Origin: Psychrobacter fulvigenes
GTDB taxonomy: Bacteria; Pseudomonadota; Gammaproteobacteria; Pseudomonadales; Moraxellaceae
Length of the DNA stretch: 64,000 nucleotides
Reading direction: 5' to 3'
NCBI RefSeq assembly: GCF_904846155.1
Contig: NZ_CAJGZP010000001.1
Coordinates: 1,674,001-1,738,000 of the forward strand
Shown: piece by piece, positions 1-8,310 of the stretch
Position numbering within the stretch: position 1 is the first letter of the stretch
Layout: each line of letters starts with the position of its first letter
Translations under genes and position numbers: made by a program
Notes under the pieces: model-generated
Database searches by the model: none
Told to the model about the DNA's origin: nothing
The model's input: the letters and a program-made list of their open reading frames with translations, nothing else

Positions 1-643
1 ATAGACAAGACTTAGAGATACTAAGGCAAGATGACGGCATCATAAAAATATCCTTATCGTAACTAAATTAAGTTAATTGAAATTATAATCAGTACTGCAA
101 TAAGCTTTGATTGAACAATGCTTGCTTAAGCGTACAATGAATATCCTTACTAAATTAGCAAACATTAGGAGGGAGTTTTGTAATATTTGGTTTACAGAAT
201 ACTCTCAAAGCCGTTGGTTTGTTTTCGCATAATGTATATTATGTTAAATAGACTCTATTTGTGATTAGGCTCAGAAGTTTTTTTATTATATTTATCAGTT
301 ATTTATATAGGACACTGTATCCATAGGAACTTTGTTTCAGATTTATCTTGTTACTGTCACTCTTGCTCTGCATTGTTGCTAATATCACTGATTCTTATAT
401 CAACTCATACGCCGGCAATGTTCTGTTTAAATCTCACGCCATTGAGGTGCCTTCGTATCTTCTGCTGTACTCTGCCGATTGCTTAACCAAAATTGGTCTA
501 TGAAAAATGCTATGAGACTATCTTTGATTTTGATACTGCTTGTAAAACCTCTTGTAGTATCTACACTGGTACCAAAGACAGTTATTAAATACTATCTACT
601 GTTACTTGATAATCAGTGATATCAGTCTGATTAATATTTATTT
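1..643. other. 643-bp stretch without a recognisable gene
   Basis: No plausible coding frame with a ribosome binding site, no tRNA cloverleaf and no strong rho-independent terminator was found on either strand. The stretch is AT-rich. It lies downstream of the minus-strand LysR gene and may hold the end of a transcript from outside the window. Confidence 0.5.
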
Positions 644-1552
644 TCATGATGCTTCCTCTTTTATCCTCTCAACCAAAAAGTCTACCGCCGCTTTTACTTT
701 TGGCACTAAATAGCGCTGCTTTTGATACAGCAAATACACGGCCATATCAGCATGTTGCGTAATCGCCAGTTCATGCTCAAACTTAAGCGCTTGCAACTGC
801 CCTGACTCAAGATAAGACGCTAATGCCCAGCGAGTTGACATCAGAATGCCCTCACCCTCACAAGCTTTTCTCGCCAGCCACGGCCCATTATTTGAAATCG
901 CAACCGCTGGTCCTGAGACATCATGCCATTGACCATCCACATGACATAACCAAGGCGTTGGCCCTGTCGGCGCTTTAAAATACAGACCGTTATGTTGCTT
1001 TAACTCCATCACATTTTTAGGCATACCGTATTTTTCTAAATAACTTGGTGAAGCGACAGGGATAAACCCATTATCCATGAGCCTTATCGCTAATACACGC
1101 TCATTGGGTGCGTAACCACCACGAATAGCGATATCAACATCGTCCCGCCCCAGCGTTGACAATTCATCACTTAAGCTGACATCTAGGACAATCTCGGGGT
1201 ATAACGCGCTAAATTCATCCAACAATGGCAGTAGGATTTTTTCACCAAAGCCCACCATCGAGCTGATGCGCAAACGTCCCATTGGCGTGGTTTGGTAACT
1301 GCGCACCGTTTCATGGCTTTGTTTTAATTGACTTAATATTTGCTGTACATCGTTATAGTAAATCTGCCCCACTTCTGTCAGTTTGACGATGCGGGTCGAA
1401 CGCTTTAATAACGTCGCACCCAAACTCTTTTCTAAATCAGCGACTCGCCTTGAGAGCGATGAGGGCGGCACATCAAACACTTTTGCCGCTTTGGTAAAGC
1501 TGCCCGTTTCGGCGACTTTACTGAAATAACGTATTGCCCGTAATTGATCCAA
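644..1552 (-). CDS. LysR-family transcriptional regulator
   Basis: This is a 302-residue LysR-type DNA-binding regulator. The N-terminus has the winged helix-turn-helix typical of the family (MDQLRAIRYFSKVAETGSFT, then a recognition helix with SSLSRRVADLE at about residues 30-40). A periplasmic-binding-protein-like effector domain follows from about residue 90. I chose the TTG start at 1552 because AAGGGAGAA lies just upstream at 1558-1566 and the protein then begins at the usual LysR position; a TTG eight codons further upstream has no such site. It is divergent from the oxidoreductase at 1901, the classical arrangement for a LysR regulator and its target. The effector is unknown. Confidence 0.9.
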   Translation of the reverse strand: MDQLRAIRYFSKVAETGSFTKAAKVFDVPPSSLSRRVADLEKSLGATLLKRSTRIVKLTEVGQIYYNDVQQILSQLKQSHETVRSYQTTPMGRLRISSMVGFGEKILLPLLDEFSALYPEIVLDVSLSDELSTLGRDDVDIAIRGGYAPNERVLAIRLMDNGFIPVASPSYLEKYGMPKNVMELKQHNGLYFKAPTGPTPWLCHVDGQWHDVSGPAVAISNNGPWLARKACEGEGILMSTRWALASYLESGQLQALKFEHELAITQHADMAVYLLYQKQRYLVPKVKAAVDFLVERIKEEAS

Positions 1553-1900
1553 CTCACTTCTCCCTTTAAGAAACAATCATCAATAATTAGCTTTTAAGAA
1601 GCATCTACGCATTTTCGCTTTATTATTGTCTTAAAAGCAATAGTGATTCACATTTACCCTTATATACAAGCCAATTAAAACCAGTAATAATAGATTCAAC
1701 TTAGACATTGCAGCCTTAGTTTCGTTTCTTTGGCAGTAAAAACAACAATCACACTAATAGTGGAAAAGTGACTAATACCGAATAGCATTTATCAATCGAA
1801 GCACTCAAACTAAGCTCTATCTAAATTCAATAACACATACTTTGACCAATCTGAAATTGATTGGTTTAACACCCTTAATTATTTGCAGGAGCAAAACACA
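1553..1900. promoter_or_regulatory. Divergent intergenic region with a 7-bp inverted repeat
   Basis: This 348-bp gap separates the LysR gene from its divergent neighbour and must hold both promoters. At 1845-1865 there is a perfect inverted repeat, ACCAATC, 7 bp, GATTGGT, ending 35 bp before the oxidoreductase ATG. It is a reasonable candidate operator for the adjacent LysR protein, although its spacing is not the textbook T-N11-A form. No other gene or repeat is seen in the gap. Confidence 0.4.
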
Positions 1901-3028
1901 ATGTCAGATACAAACATCCAACTAGTCTCAACCATCAGCGCAGACAACAAACTAACCTTATCTTTGCAAGACATCGATATGCCGCAGCCAGGTGCTGACG
2001 AAGTCGTTGTACGCATTGAAGCAGCGCCATTAAACCCATCTGACCAAGCGGTGTTGTTTAGCGCTGCTGATATGTCCACAGCGACTGAGTCAGGTACAGA
2101 AGAGCGTCCCGTTATCACAGCGGATGTTCCCGCGCAGTTCATGCCAGCGCTGAAAACGCGCGTTGGTAAAGACACACCTGTAGGCAATGAAGGCGCAGGA
2201 ACCGTGGTTGCAGTGGGCTCATCACCTGCAGCACAAGCATTGATGGGTAAAACAGTAGCGGTGATTGGCGGCGGTACTTATCGTCAATATTTATCTGCTA
2301 ATGTACAAAGCTGCTTAGTATTAAAAGACGGCACGACGGCTAAAGAAGGCGCTTCCTCTTTTGTGAACACGCTGACTGCACTGGCAATGGTTGAAACCAT
2401 GCGTGCCGAAGGTCACAAAGCCATCATTCATGCGGCAGCAGCTTCTAGCCTCGGTCAAATGCTCAACCGTATTTGTATGGCTGATGGCATTGATTTAATC
2501 AACATCGTACGCAAAGAAGAACAAGAAACCTTGCTACGTGATATGGGCGCAAAATATGTGGTTAACTCAAGCAAAGATTCTTTCCTTGCTGACTTGACGG
2601 CAGCAATTACTGAAACGGGTGCGACGATTGCATTTGATCCTATCGGTGGCGGTAAACTAGCCAGCGATATCCTTAACTGCATGGAAGCGGCAATCACTCG
2701 CGATGTCGAAGAATACAACGTGTATGGCTCTAATACGTTCAAACAAGTTTATGTTTATGGCGGATTAAACCGTGGCCCTATTACGCTCAATCGTAACTTC
2801 GGTTTTGCTTGGGGTGTTAACGGCTTCTTGTTATTCAATGCACTAGGCAAATTAGGCACTGAAACGGTCATGTCGATGCGTAAACGTGTGGCAGAAGAAA
2901 TCACCACCACCTTTGCTAGTCGTTACACCCATGAAGTGTCATTGGCAGAAGCGCTACAATTAGATTCAATAGCGGCTTACTCTAAACAAGCGACAGGTGA
3001 GAAATACTTAATTACCCCGCAAAGCTAG
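1901..3028 (+). CDS. MDR-family (zinc-binding dehydrogenase-like) NAD(P)H oxidoreductase
   Basis: This 375-residue protein belongs to the medium-chain dehydrogenase/reductase superfamily, in the quinone oxidoreductase / enoyl reductase branch. The N-terminal GroES-like part shows EVVVRIEAAPLNPSDQAVLF and VGNEGAGTVVAVGSS. The Rossmann part shows HAAAASSLGQMLNRICMADG near residue 175, followed by IVRKEEQETLLRDMGAKYVV, the usual cofactor-selecting strand and helix. The cysteine cluster of structural-zinc alcohol dehydrogenases is not visible, so it is probably zinc-independent. I chose ATG 1901 because CAGGAG at 1886-1891 is correctly spaced; a TTG at 1883 would overlap that site. It is probably controlled by the divergent LysR gene. 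The substrate is unknown. Confidence 0.85.
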   Translation: MSDTNIQLVSTISADNKLTLSLQDIDMPQPGADEVVVRIEAAPLNPSDQAVLFSAADMSTATESGTEERPVITADVPAQFMPALKTRVGKDTPVGNEGAGTVVAVGSSPAAQALMGKTVAVIGGGTYRQYLSANVQSCLVLKDGTTAKEGASSFVNTLTALAMVETMRAEGHKAIIHAAAASSLGQMLNRICMADGIDLINIVRKEEQETLLRDMGAKYVVNSSKDSFLADLTAAITETGATIAFDPIGGGKLASDILNCMEAAITRDVEEYNVYGSNTFKQVYVYGGLNRGPITLNRNFGFAWGVNGFLLFNALGKLGTETVMSMRKRVAEEITTTFASRYTHEVSLAEALQLDSIAAYSKQATGEKYLITPQS

Positions 3029-3092
3029 TGGCTGTAGAAATAATAGATTTTTAATAACTGGTTCGTTCATAACTGGTTTCTCAATAAAAAAA

Positions 3093-3126
3093 AGCAGATA
3101 CTCATTGATGGGTATCTGCTTTTTTT
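3093..3126 (+). terminator. Rho-independent terminator after the MDR oxidoreductase gene
   Basis: A 9-bp perfect stem (AGCAGATAC at 3093-3101 pairing with GTATCTGCT at 3112-3120) with a 10-nt loop is followed by a T run. It lies 65 bp after the oxidoreductase stop codon. Confidence 0.9.
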
Positions 3127-3161
3127 ACATGCTCGTAAAAGCATATCGGTATTACCAGAGA

Positions 3162-3263
3162 AACAACCGATTATTTTTAGAGACTGTGATTTATCGTTAT
3201 AAGCCAAGCGTACCTTGTCGCGATTTACCCGAACGCTTTAAAGAAAGGGATTCAGCATACTAA
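3162..3263 (+). pseudogene. Remnant of an IS5-family transposase (orfA fragment)
   Basis: In frame from 3162 the DNA reads NNRLFLETVIYRYK followed by PSVPCRDLPERFKE. This closely matches the segment DNRLFVEAVLYRYK / TGIPWRDLPERFGD of the intact IS transposase at 31415-31789 of this window. The frame closes at TAA 3261-3263, and just upstream (about 3148-3161) homology (GITRE-like) continues only in another frame, so at least one indel has occurred. The start, the rest of the DDE domain and the inverted repeats are missing. It is a non-functional relic of an older, diverged insertion. Confidence 0.75.
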
Positions 3264-3390
3264 GAGGATTAACATTGGCTTGACAGCTTTTATTCGAGCA
3301 GCAGCTGTACTATCATGCCAATGCACAAGCGCCAATTTTACCCTTAAATCCTTAATACTGCAGTCACTGCCCCATCGCTAGGAAGCTGAC

Positions 3391-4317
3391 ATGATTGTTC
3401 GGCAAAAACCAAATGCCCTTAAGATATTTTTTACTCTACGTGGCTCAATCATCCCAAAGATTTACTATCAAATACTGCTGATTACTTTTTTGAGTTCTTT
3501 AATTACGGCTATTCAGCACTGGTATCCCAGTTATTTCTCATCTTATGGTACCGCTCCTTTTATTTTACTGGGCGTTACCCTATCATTATTTCTTGGATTT
3601 CGCAACAATGCCAGCTATCAGCGTTGGTGGGAAGCTCGAGGATTGTGGGGTCAATTGGTGTTTGATGCGCGTAGCCTGACCCGTCAAGTGATTTCCTTTA
3701 TAGACGACGATACTGAGACTGGGCGTGATACCCAGCGGCAAATGATCCATTTAACCATCGCTTTTACCCATGCTTTGCGTCACCGACTTCGGGAGACTTC
3801 GCCTTGGGAGGACGTCGAGCGCTTTGTGGAACCAAAGCATCATGCAAGCATGCGGCAAACACAAAATCTGCCTGACTATTTAATGCGATTGATGGGCAAA
3901 AAGCTTGGTGATAGCCGCCGTCAGGGGCAGTACTCGGAGCTGATGGTACAAAACATGGATGAGCGTTTGACCTCTATGACCATTGTTTTAGCGGCCTGTG
4001 AGCGTATTCACAACACTCCTCTACCCTTTGCTTATATGCTCTTGGTACATCGTACTACCTACTTATACTGCTTTATGTTACCCTTTGGCTTGGTTTCATC
4101 TTTGGGCTGGGCAACGCCTTTAATCTGCGCCGTGATCGCTTATACTTTTTTTGGTTTAGATGTCCTCAGCGAAGAGTTGGAAGAGCCTTTTGGCTTAGCT
4201 GCTAATCAACTGCCACTGAGCGCTCTGTCACGAACTATCGAAATTAACTTGCTAGAGGCATTGGGAGAAGATGAACTTCCGCCTGCTATTATTCCTGAGA
4301 ATGGTTACTTACAGTGA
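3391..4317 (+). CDS. Bestrophin-family anion channel (YneE-like)
   Basis: This 308-residue inner-membrane protein belongs to the bestrophin/UPF0187 family of pentameric anion channels. The N-terminus reads IVRQKPNALKIFFTLRGS with IIPKIY next. A first pair of membrane helices spans about residues 25-70, leading to the family-typical LGFRNNASYQRWWEAR near residue 70. A second hydrophobic pair is near residues 215-255 (YLYCFMLPFGLVSSLGW and the following stretch), and then DVLSEELEEPFG, the characteristic post-membrane segment. Its length matches bacterial bestrophins. It stands alone, 157 bp upstream of the amidase. Its role in bacteria is poorly defined; chloride or other anion efflux is the family expectation. 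Confidence 0.85.
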   Translation: MIVRQKPNALKIFFTLRGSIIPKIYYQILLITFLSSLITAIQHWYPSYFSSYGTAPFILLGVTLSLFLGFRNNASYQRWWEARGLWGQLVFDARSLTRQVISFIDDDTETGRDTQRQMIHLTIAFTHALRHRLRETSPWEDVERFVEPKHHASMRQTQNLPDYLMRLMGKKLGDSRRQGQYSELMVQNMDERLTSMTIVLAACERIHNTPLPFAYMLLVHRTTYLYCFMLPFGLVSSLGWATPLICAVIAYTFFGLDVLSEELEEPFGLAANQLPLSALSRTIEINLLEALGEDELPPAIIPENGYLQ

Positions 4318-4473
4318 GTAGTCATTCTCCTAAAACTCTCCAAAAGTTTGTGTTTACTACCCTGTCTGTGAATTTGGATCTGCTTCCCAATCCTTAAGTG
4401 GATTGACTATAGTGCTCTTTAGGCCTATATTTAGAAGTATAATTTCCAAAAAATCAATACCATGGAGTGGGAT

Positions 4474-5838
4474 ATGAACAGGGTTGTCAAAGGATCTGTT
4501 TCAGTCATAGACATGGTCGCCGACCTAAAAAAAGGCAACCTTTGTCCAGTTAAGCTTGTTGAAAAGACCTTTGCGGACATCAAATCTTCCGACCCGACTA
4601 TTTTTACAGAATTGCTCGAAGAACGGGCACTTAAAGAAGCCCATGCTTCAAGAAAGCGGCACCGCGAAGGCAATCTGCTCAGTGCCTGGGATGGTATCCC
4701 TGTTGCGTGGAAAGACCTGTTTGATATAGAAGGCCGTGTGACCACCGCAGGATCGGTGGTGCTCAAATCCAACGCGCCAGCTACCCGCGATGCCAACATG
4801 GTAGCAAATGCCAGTCAAGCCGGCCTTATCTCAATAGGCTGTCTGAATATGACTGAGTTTGCCTACTCAGGCCTTGGTCTCAACCCTCACTTTGGCACAC
4901 CCAAAAACCCACACGCTACTGGCCCTGATCGCATTCCTGGTGGCTCTTCCTCAGGTTGCGGAGTCGCTGTCGCCCGCGGATTGGTGCCACTCGCTATCGG
5001 TAGCGATACTGGCGGCTCAATACGTATACCTGCTGGACTAAATGGCATAGTTGGCTACAAAGGCTCTAGTATAGCCTTTCCAAAAGGAGGGACGTTTCCA
5101 CTCTCACCGACATTGGATACCTATGGTCCACTTGCCGCTGATGTAAAAAGCTGCATCGGTGCGGCAGAGATTCTCAACGGTCGTAATATCAAAACCCCTC
5201 TCCCAACACCTATTCACACGCTTAAATTCTTTATTCCGACCAATGTTGTCTTTAAAAATGCGCAACAGGCAGTGATACAGAATTTTGAAGAAAGTGTCCG
5301 CGCGCTTGAGCTGGCAGGCGCTACGGTGGTACGTGGAGTCTGTAGCGAGTTTGACGAGATAGGCAGGCTTGCTCGGGAACATGGCTACTTAGTTGGCCCA
5401 GAAGCCTTAGACATACACTGGGATCTGGTGCATTCTGAGCGTGCGTCGCAGATGGATCCACGAGTGCTTGAGCGTATTTTTGATGCAGGAGACATGACGG
5501 CACGTGACTTACTGGTGATTTTGAGAGAGCGCGCTAGATTGATTCAAAAAAACCGTCAAATTCTGGGCGATCAAATTGTGCTATTTCCTCCTACACCCAT
5601 CACGGCCCCCGAACTTGAACCACTTGAGCAAGACGATGAGCTATATATCTATACCAATGCGCTAATGCTACGCAATACAGCACTTGGTAACTTTTTGGAC
5701 TGGTGCGGGGTAACCTTACCTAATGGTGTAGATGACAATCAGATGCCTACCAGTATTTTGCTATCGATGCCAGGCGGCCGAGAAAGCGACTTGTTGGCTG
5801 CTGCGCTTTCTGTAGAAAGCTTACTTGCTCAAAACTGA
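4474..5838 (+). CDS. Amidase-signature family amidohydrolase
   Basis: This 454-residue enzyme belongs to the amidase signature (AS) family, which hydrolyses linear amides with a Ser-cisSer-Lys triad. The catalytic Lys lies in PVAWKDLFDIEG (about residue 80). The Gly/Ser-rich signature follows as PGGSSSGCGVAVARG and then GSDTGGSIRIPAG with the nucleophilic serine. The start is ATG 4474, preceded by GGAGTGGG; an upstream ATG at 4462 overlaps that site. It is the first gene of a co-directional set (4474-8214) with a deacetylase-fold hydrolase, a CxxC protein and a CobW-like GTPase. This suggests a catabolic half-amidase rather than GatA, since no gatB or gatC is present. The substrate is not determined. 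Confidence 0.88.
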   Translation: MNRVVKGSVSVIDMVADLKKGNLCPVKLVEKTFADIKSSDPTIFTELLEERALKEAHASRKRHREGNLLSAWDGIPVAWKDLFDIEGRVTTAGSVVLKSNAPATRDANMVANASQAGLISIGCLNMTEFAYSGLGLNPHFGTPKNPHATGPDRIPGGSSSGCGVAVARGLVPLAIGSDTGGSIRIPAGLNGIVGYKGSSIAFPKGGTFPLSPTLDTYGPLAADVKSCIGAAEILNGRNIKTPLPTPIHTLKFFIPTNVVFKNAQQAVIQNFEESVRALELAGATVVRGVCSEFDEIGRLAREHGYLVGPEALDIHWDLVHSERASQMDPRVLERIFDAGDMTARDLLVILRERARLIQKNRQILGDQIVLFPPTPITAPELEPLEQDDELYIYTNALMLRNTALGNFLDWCGVTLPNGVDDNQMPTSILLSMPGGRESDLLAAALSVESLLAQN

Positions 5839-5937
5839 AAACAGCGATTTATAGAGACAATTAAATAAAGGTAAAGTAAATAAAGTTAAAACAAGCAAAG
5901 GAAGAAGAAACAACCCATACCATCAAAGGAGTGAGAC

Positions 5938-6840
5938 ATGTCAAAAACTATTATATGCGGATTCGGCACGGACGTTGACTCAGTGGCAGGTCAAATCGGC
6001 TCGTACGGCGGCGGCGAAAGCCCATCAGACATTCAGCGCGGTGTCTGGGCTTCTGAAGTTGGCGTCCCGCGCCTATTACGGCTGTTTAAGAAATACGATA
6101 TGCGCACCTCGTTTTTCATCCCTGCGCATAGTATCGAAACCTTTCCTGATATTGCCAAAATGATCGTCGATCACGGTCATGAAGTAGGCGCGCATGGCTA
6201 CTTACATGAAAACCCAATTGCCATGACCCGCGCTCAAGAAGAAGCGGTTATGGAGAGATCGGTTGAGCTGATTATAAAGCTGACTGGTCAAAGCCCGCGT
6301 GGTTATGTGGCACCATGGTGGGAGATGTCAGCTGCGACCCCTGAGATCCTCGCCAAATATGATTTTAAATATGACCATAGCCAAGGCTACCGTGATTTTC
6401 AGCCGTTTTATGCTCGGGTTGGCGATAAGTGGAACGTGATCGATTATTCTAAAACAGCGGAAGAATGGATGCACCCTATGACCCATGGTGAAGAGATCGA
6501 TCTGGTCGAGATTGGTGCCAACTGGTACATGGATGATTTGCCACCGATGATGTTTATGAAAAACGTCCCCAACAGCCACGGGTTCGTCAATCCACGCGAT
6601 ATCGAAGAGATGTGGCGTGACCAGTTTGATTGGGTTTATCGCAATATGGATTATGCGGTCTACCCCTTTACTATCCATCCAGATGTATCTGGGCGTCCGC
6701 AAGTATTGCTGATGCTTGAGCGGCTCATTGATTACATTAATAGCCATGAAGGCGAAGTTTGGATGCCGTTTGAAGATATTGCTGCAGATTTCCGCCAGCG
6801 CTTCCCGTTTGAAGGTGGGAAACGTCCAGAGGTTATTTAA
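5938..6840 (+). CDS. Polysaccharide-deacetylase-fold hydrolase, HP0310/PgdA-like (possible cyclic imidase)
   Basis: This 300-residue NodB-homology-fold metallohydrolase strongly resembles the Helicobacter PgdA (HP0310) family. It has [20 protein letters not shown] near the N-terminus, [20 protein letters not shown] at about residues 65-85, then YVAPWWEMS and the conserved [13 protein letters not shown]. The metal ligands are expected to be an Asp in GTDVDS and the two His of [14 protein letters not shown]. No signal peptide is seen, so it should be cytoplasmic. Some members of this family are cyclic imide hydrolases and related ones are PuuE-type allantoinases. With an amidase upstream and a GTPase metallochaperone downstream, ring opening of an imide followed by half-amide hydrolysis is more plausible than peptidoglycan deacetylation. 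That is inference. AAGGAG precedes the ATG. Confidence 0.82.
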   Translation: MSKTIICGFGTDVDSVAGQIGSYGGGESPSDIQRGVWASEVGVPRLLRLFKKYDMRTSFFIPAHSIETFPDIAKMIVDHGHEVGAHGYLHENPIAMTRAQEEAVMERSVELIIKLTGQSPRGYVAPWWEMSAATPEILAKYDFKYDHSQGYRDFQPFYARVGDKWNVIDYSKTAEEWMHPMTHGEEIDLVEIGANWYMDDLPPMMFMKNVPNSHGFVNPRDIEEMWRDQFDWVYRNMDYAVYPFTIHPDVSGRPQVLLMLERLIDYINSHEGEVWMPFEDIAADFRQRFPFEGGKRPEVI

Positions 6841-6937
6841 GCACTTTGTATTAATAAGTTTATGGGCCTTGGTAGTACTAGTAGGGTTTAAAGAATTCTT
6901 CAAAGCGCTGCCAAGGTCATCTATAAGGAGAACAGTG

Positions 6938-7225
6938 ATGTGTAATGCATGTGGTAATCCAGCGGCTCCAGGGCATTGGACAGAAGCAGGCGCCCAAACT
7001 GGCGGTATTCGCCTCAGAGCCATGTTTCATCGAATATCAATACTAAAGCGCGTACTAAAACCTTATGGTTTTTCAGTATATGCGGATGGGGTAATCCCGC
7101 AGATTCAGCTGATATGTCCAGGCGGAGCCCGCGTCATGGTCAATAATTTAACTGAGCTGTGGGCTGAAGTAGAACGTCGTCAAGGCTTTGCAGTTGACCC
7201 TTTAAAAATGCATGCCGTGGCTTGA
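6938..7225 (+). CDS. Small CxxC protein of unknown function
   Basis: This 95-residue soluble protein starts MCNACGNPAAPGHWTEAGAQ. The start is fixed by TAAGGAG at 6924-6930 ahead of ATG 6938. The Cys2-x2-Cys5 pair at the extreme N-terminus could bind a metal or be redox-active. The middle is basic (MFHRISILKRVLKPYGF) and the end reads LTELWAEVERRQGFAVDPLK. I do not recognise a named family. Its stop codon overlaps a possible TTG start of the CobW-like GTPase by 3 bases, and the two genes are almost certainly co-translated. A role as metal donor, acceptor or enzyme subunit for the neighbouring hydrolases is speculative. Confidence 0.8.
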   Translation: MCNACGNPAAPGHWTEAGAQTGGIRLRAMFHRISILKRVLKPYGFSVYADGVIPQIQLICPGGARVMVNNLTELWAEVERRQGFAVDPLKMHAVA

Positions 7226-7230
7226 TCTAT

Positions 7231-8214
7231 ATGCAAACCTCACAAGATAACCGTCTGGATATCGTTCTACTAAGTGGCTATCTGGGTTCAGGTAAGACCA
7301 CATGGCTGCGTCATGCGCTTTTTACCAAAACCTTTGGTCACACGCAAGTCTTCACTCAAGAAGCGGCAGAGCAACCTGTTGATGACCTGCTATTAGGCGA
7401 AGCGATGAGCGTCAAAGTTCTGACTGGAACCGCGGGCACCCCAAAAGGTAAAGAAGAATTAATATCAGCACTGCTTGAGGTTGCCGAATCCCGAACAAAC
7501 GGACAAAAGCGTGATTTGACTACCACTCAGCCTGACATCTCTCCTACTCCTGATACTCTGATCATAGAAACCAGCGGTTTAGCTGATCCCGAAGAGATTA
7601 TCGTAGCGATTAGAGAGCATCCTATTCTGGTTTACCATTTTGCGCTTAAAGAAACCATCATCATGGCTGATGCGCTACATTTCCACGTAGCGCTAAAGAC
7701 TGACGCTTTATGCCGTCAGCAAATACTATCGGCTGATCGCGTTGTCATTGCAAAATCAGAGGAAGTATCCGAGCAGTCTTTATCGAACCTTGTTTCAACC
7801 CTCAGCAAAATTAATCCAGCCGCCCCGATTTCATTATCCGCATTCGGTGTCGAAAGCCCTGTGCCACCACTGCCAGAGCCGACCGAAATCTACGAATCAA
7901 CTATCGCTAATGTAGGAACACCAACGACTGTGGTTTCGCTACCGATTCCAAAAAAAATAGATTGGGTTGAGTTTACCGTTTGGCTGTCGGCATTGCTGCA
8001 TGCTCGGGGTGATACAATCCTGCGAGTCAAAGGCGTATTGCAGACAGACGAAGGTGCGCTATTACTGCAGTCTGTACGTAAGGTGATGCAACAACCAGAG
8101 ATCCTGCCTGCGGAAGAAAGTGACTCTAGACCTGGAGATATTGTGTTTATAGGAGAAGAGATGAATCAAGAGGCTTTACTGAAATCTCTGTCTTCTTTCA
8201 TTGGAAAAGAATAA
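7231..8214 (+). CDS. CobW-like G3E GTPase without the CxCC motif
   Basis: This is a 327-residue member of the COG0523/CobW branch of G3E P-loop GTPases, which insert metals into target enzymes. The P-loop LSGYLGSGKTTW is at residues 14-25. The Walker-B/switch region IIETSGLADPEEI is near residue 115, followed by the family-typical MADALHFHV. The canonical G(C/A)CCxx(R/K) motif is missing: the equivalent place reads VLTGTAGTPKGKEEL (63-77). The NKxD guanine-specificity motif is also altered, reading VIAKSEEV. A C-terminal CobW domain (LLHARGDTILRVKGVLQTDE) is present. ATG 7231 is chosen; TTG 7222 (overlapping the upstream stop) is possible. It is likely a chaperone for a metalloenzyme of this cluster. 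Confidence 0.82.
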   Translation: MQTSQDNRLDIVLLSGYLGSGKTTWLRHALFTKTFGHTQVFTQEAAEQPVDDLLLGEAMSVKVLTGTAGTPKGKEELISALLEVAESRTNGQKRDLTTTQPDISPTPDTLIIETSGLADPEEIIVAIREHPILVYHFALKETIIMADALHFHVALKTDALCRQQILSADRVVIAKSEEVSEQSLSNLVSTLSKINPAAPISLSAFGVESPVPPLPEPTEIYESTIANVGTPTTVVSLPIPKKIDWVEFTVWLSALLHARGDTILRVKGVLQTDEGALLLQSVRKVMQQPEILPAEESDSRPGDIVFIGEEMNQEALLKSLSSFIGKE

Positions 8215-8310
8215 TAACAATGGAAGTCTGAGCTAAAACAATGAAAGGCATAGTAAGTGTTGGACATGGAAACATTCAGTTGATCTTATAGCTGCTTACT
8301 ATCATTGATG

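Noticed and set aside
4474..5838. GatA subunit of the tRNA amidotransferase
   Set aside because: No gatB or gatC neighbour and the context is catabolic; an amidase-signature enzyme of other function is more likely.
6328..7023. 231-residue minus-strand reading frame
   Set aside because: It lies antisense to the PgdA-like gene and the start of the CxxC gene, with no recognisable domain; a shadow frame.
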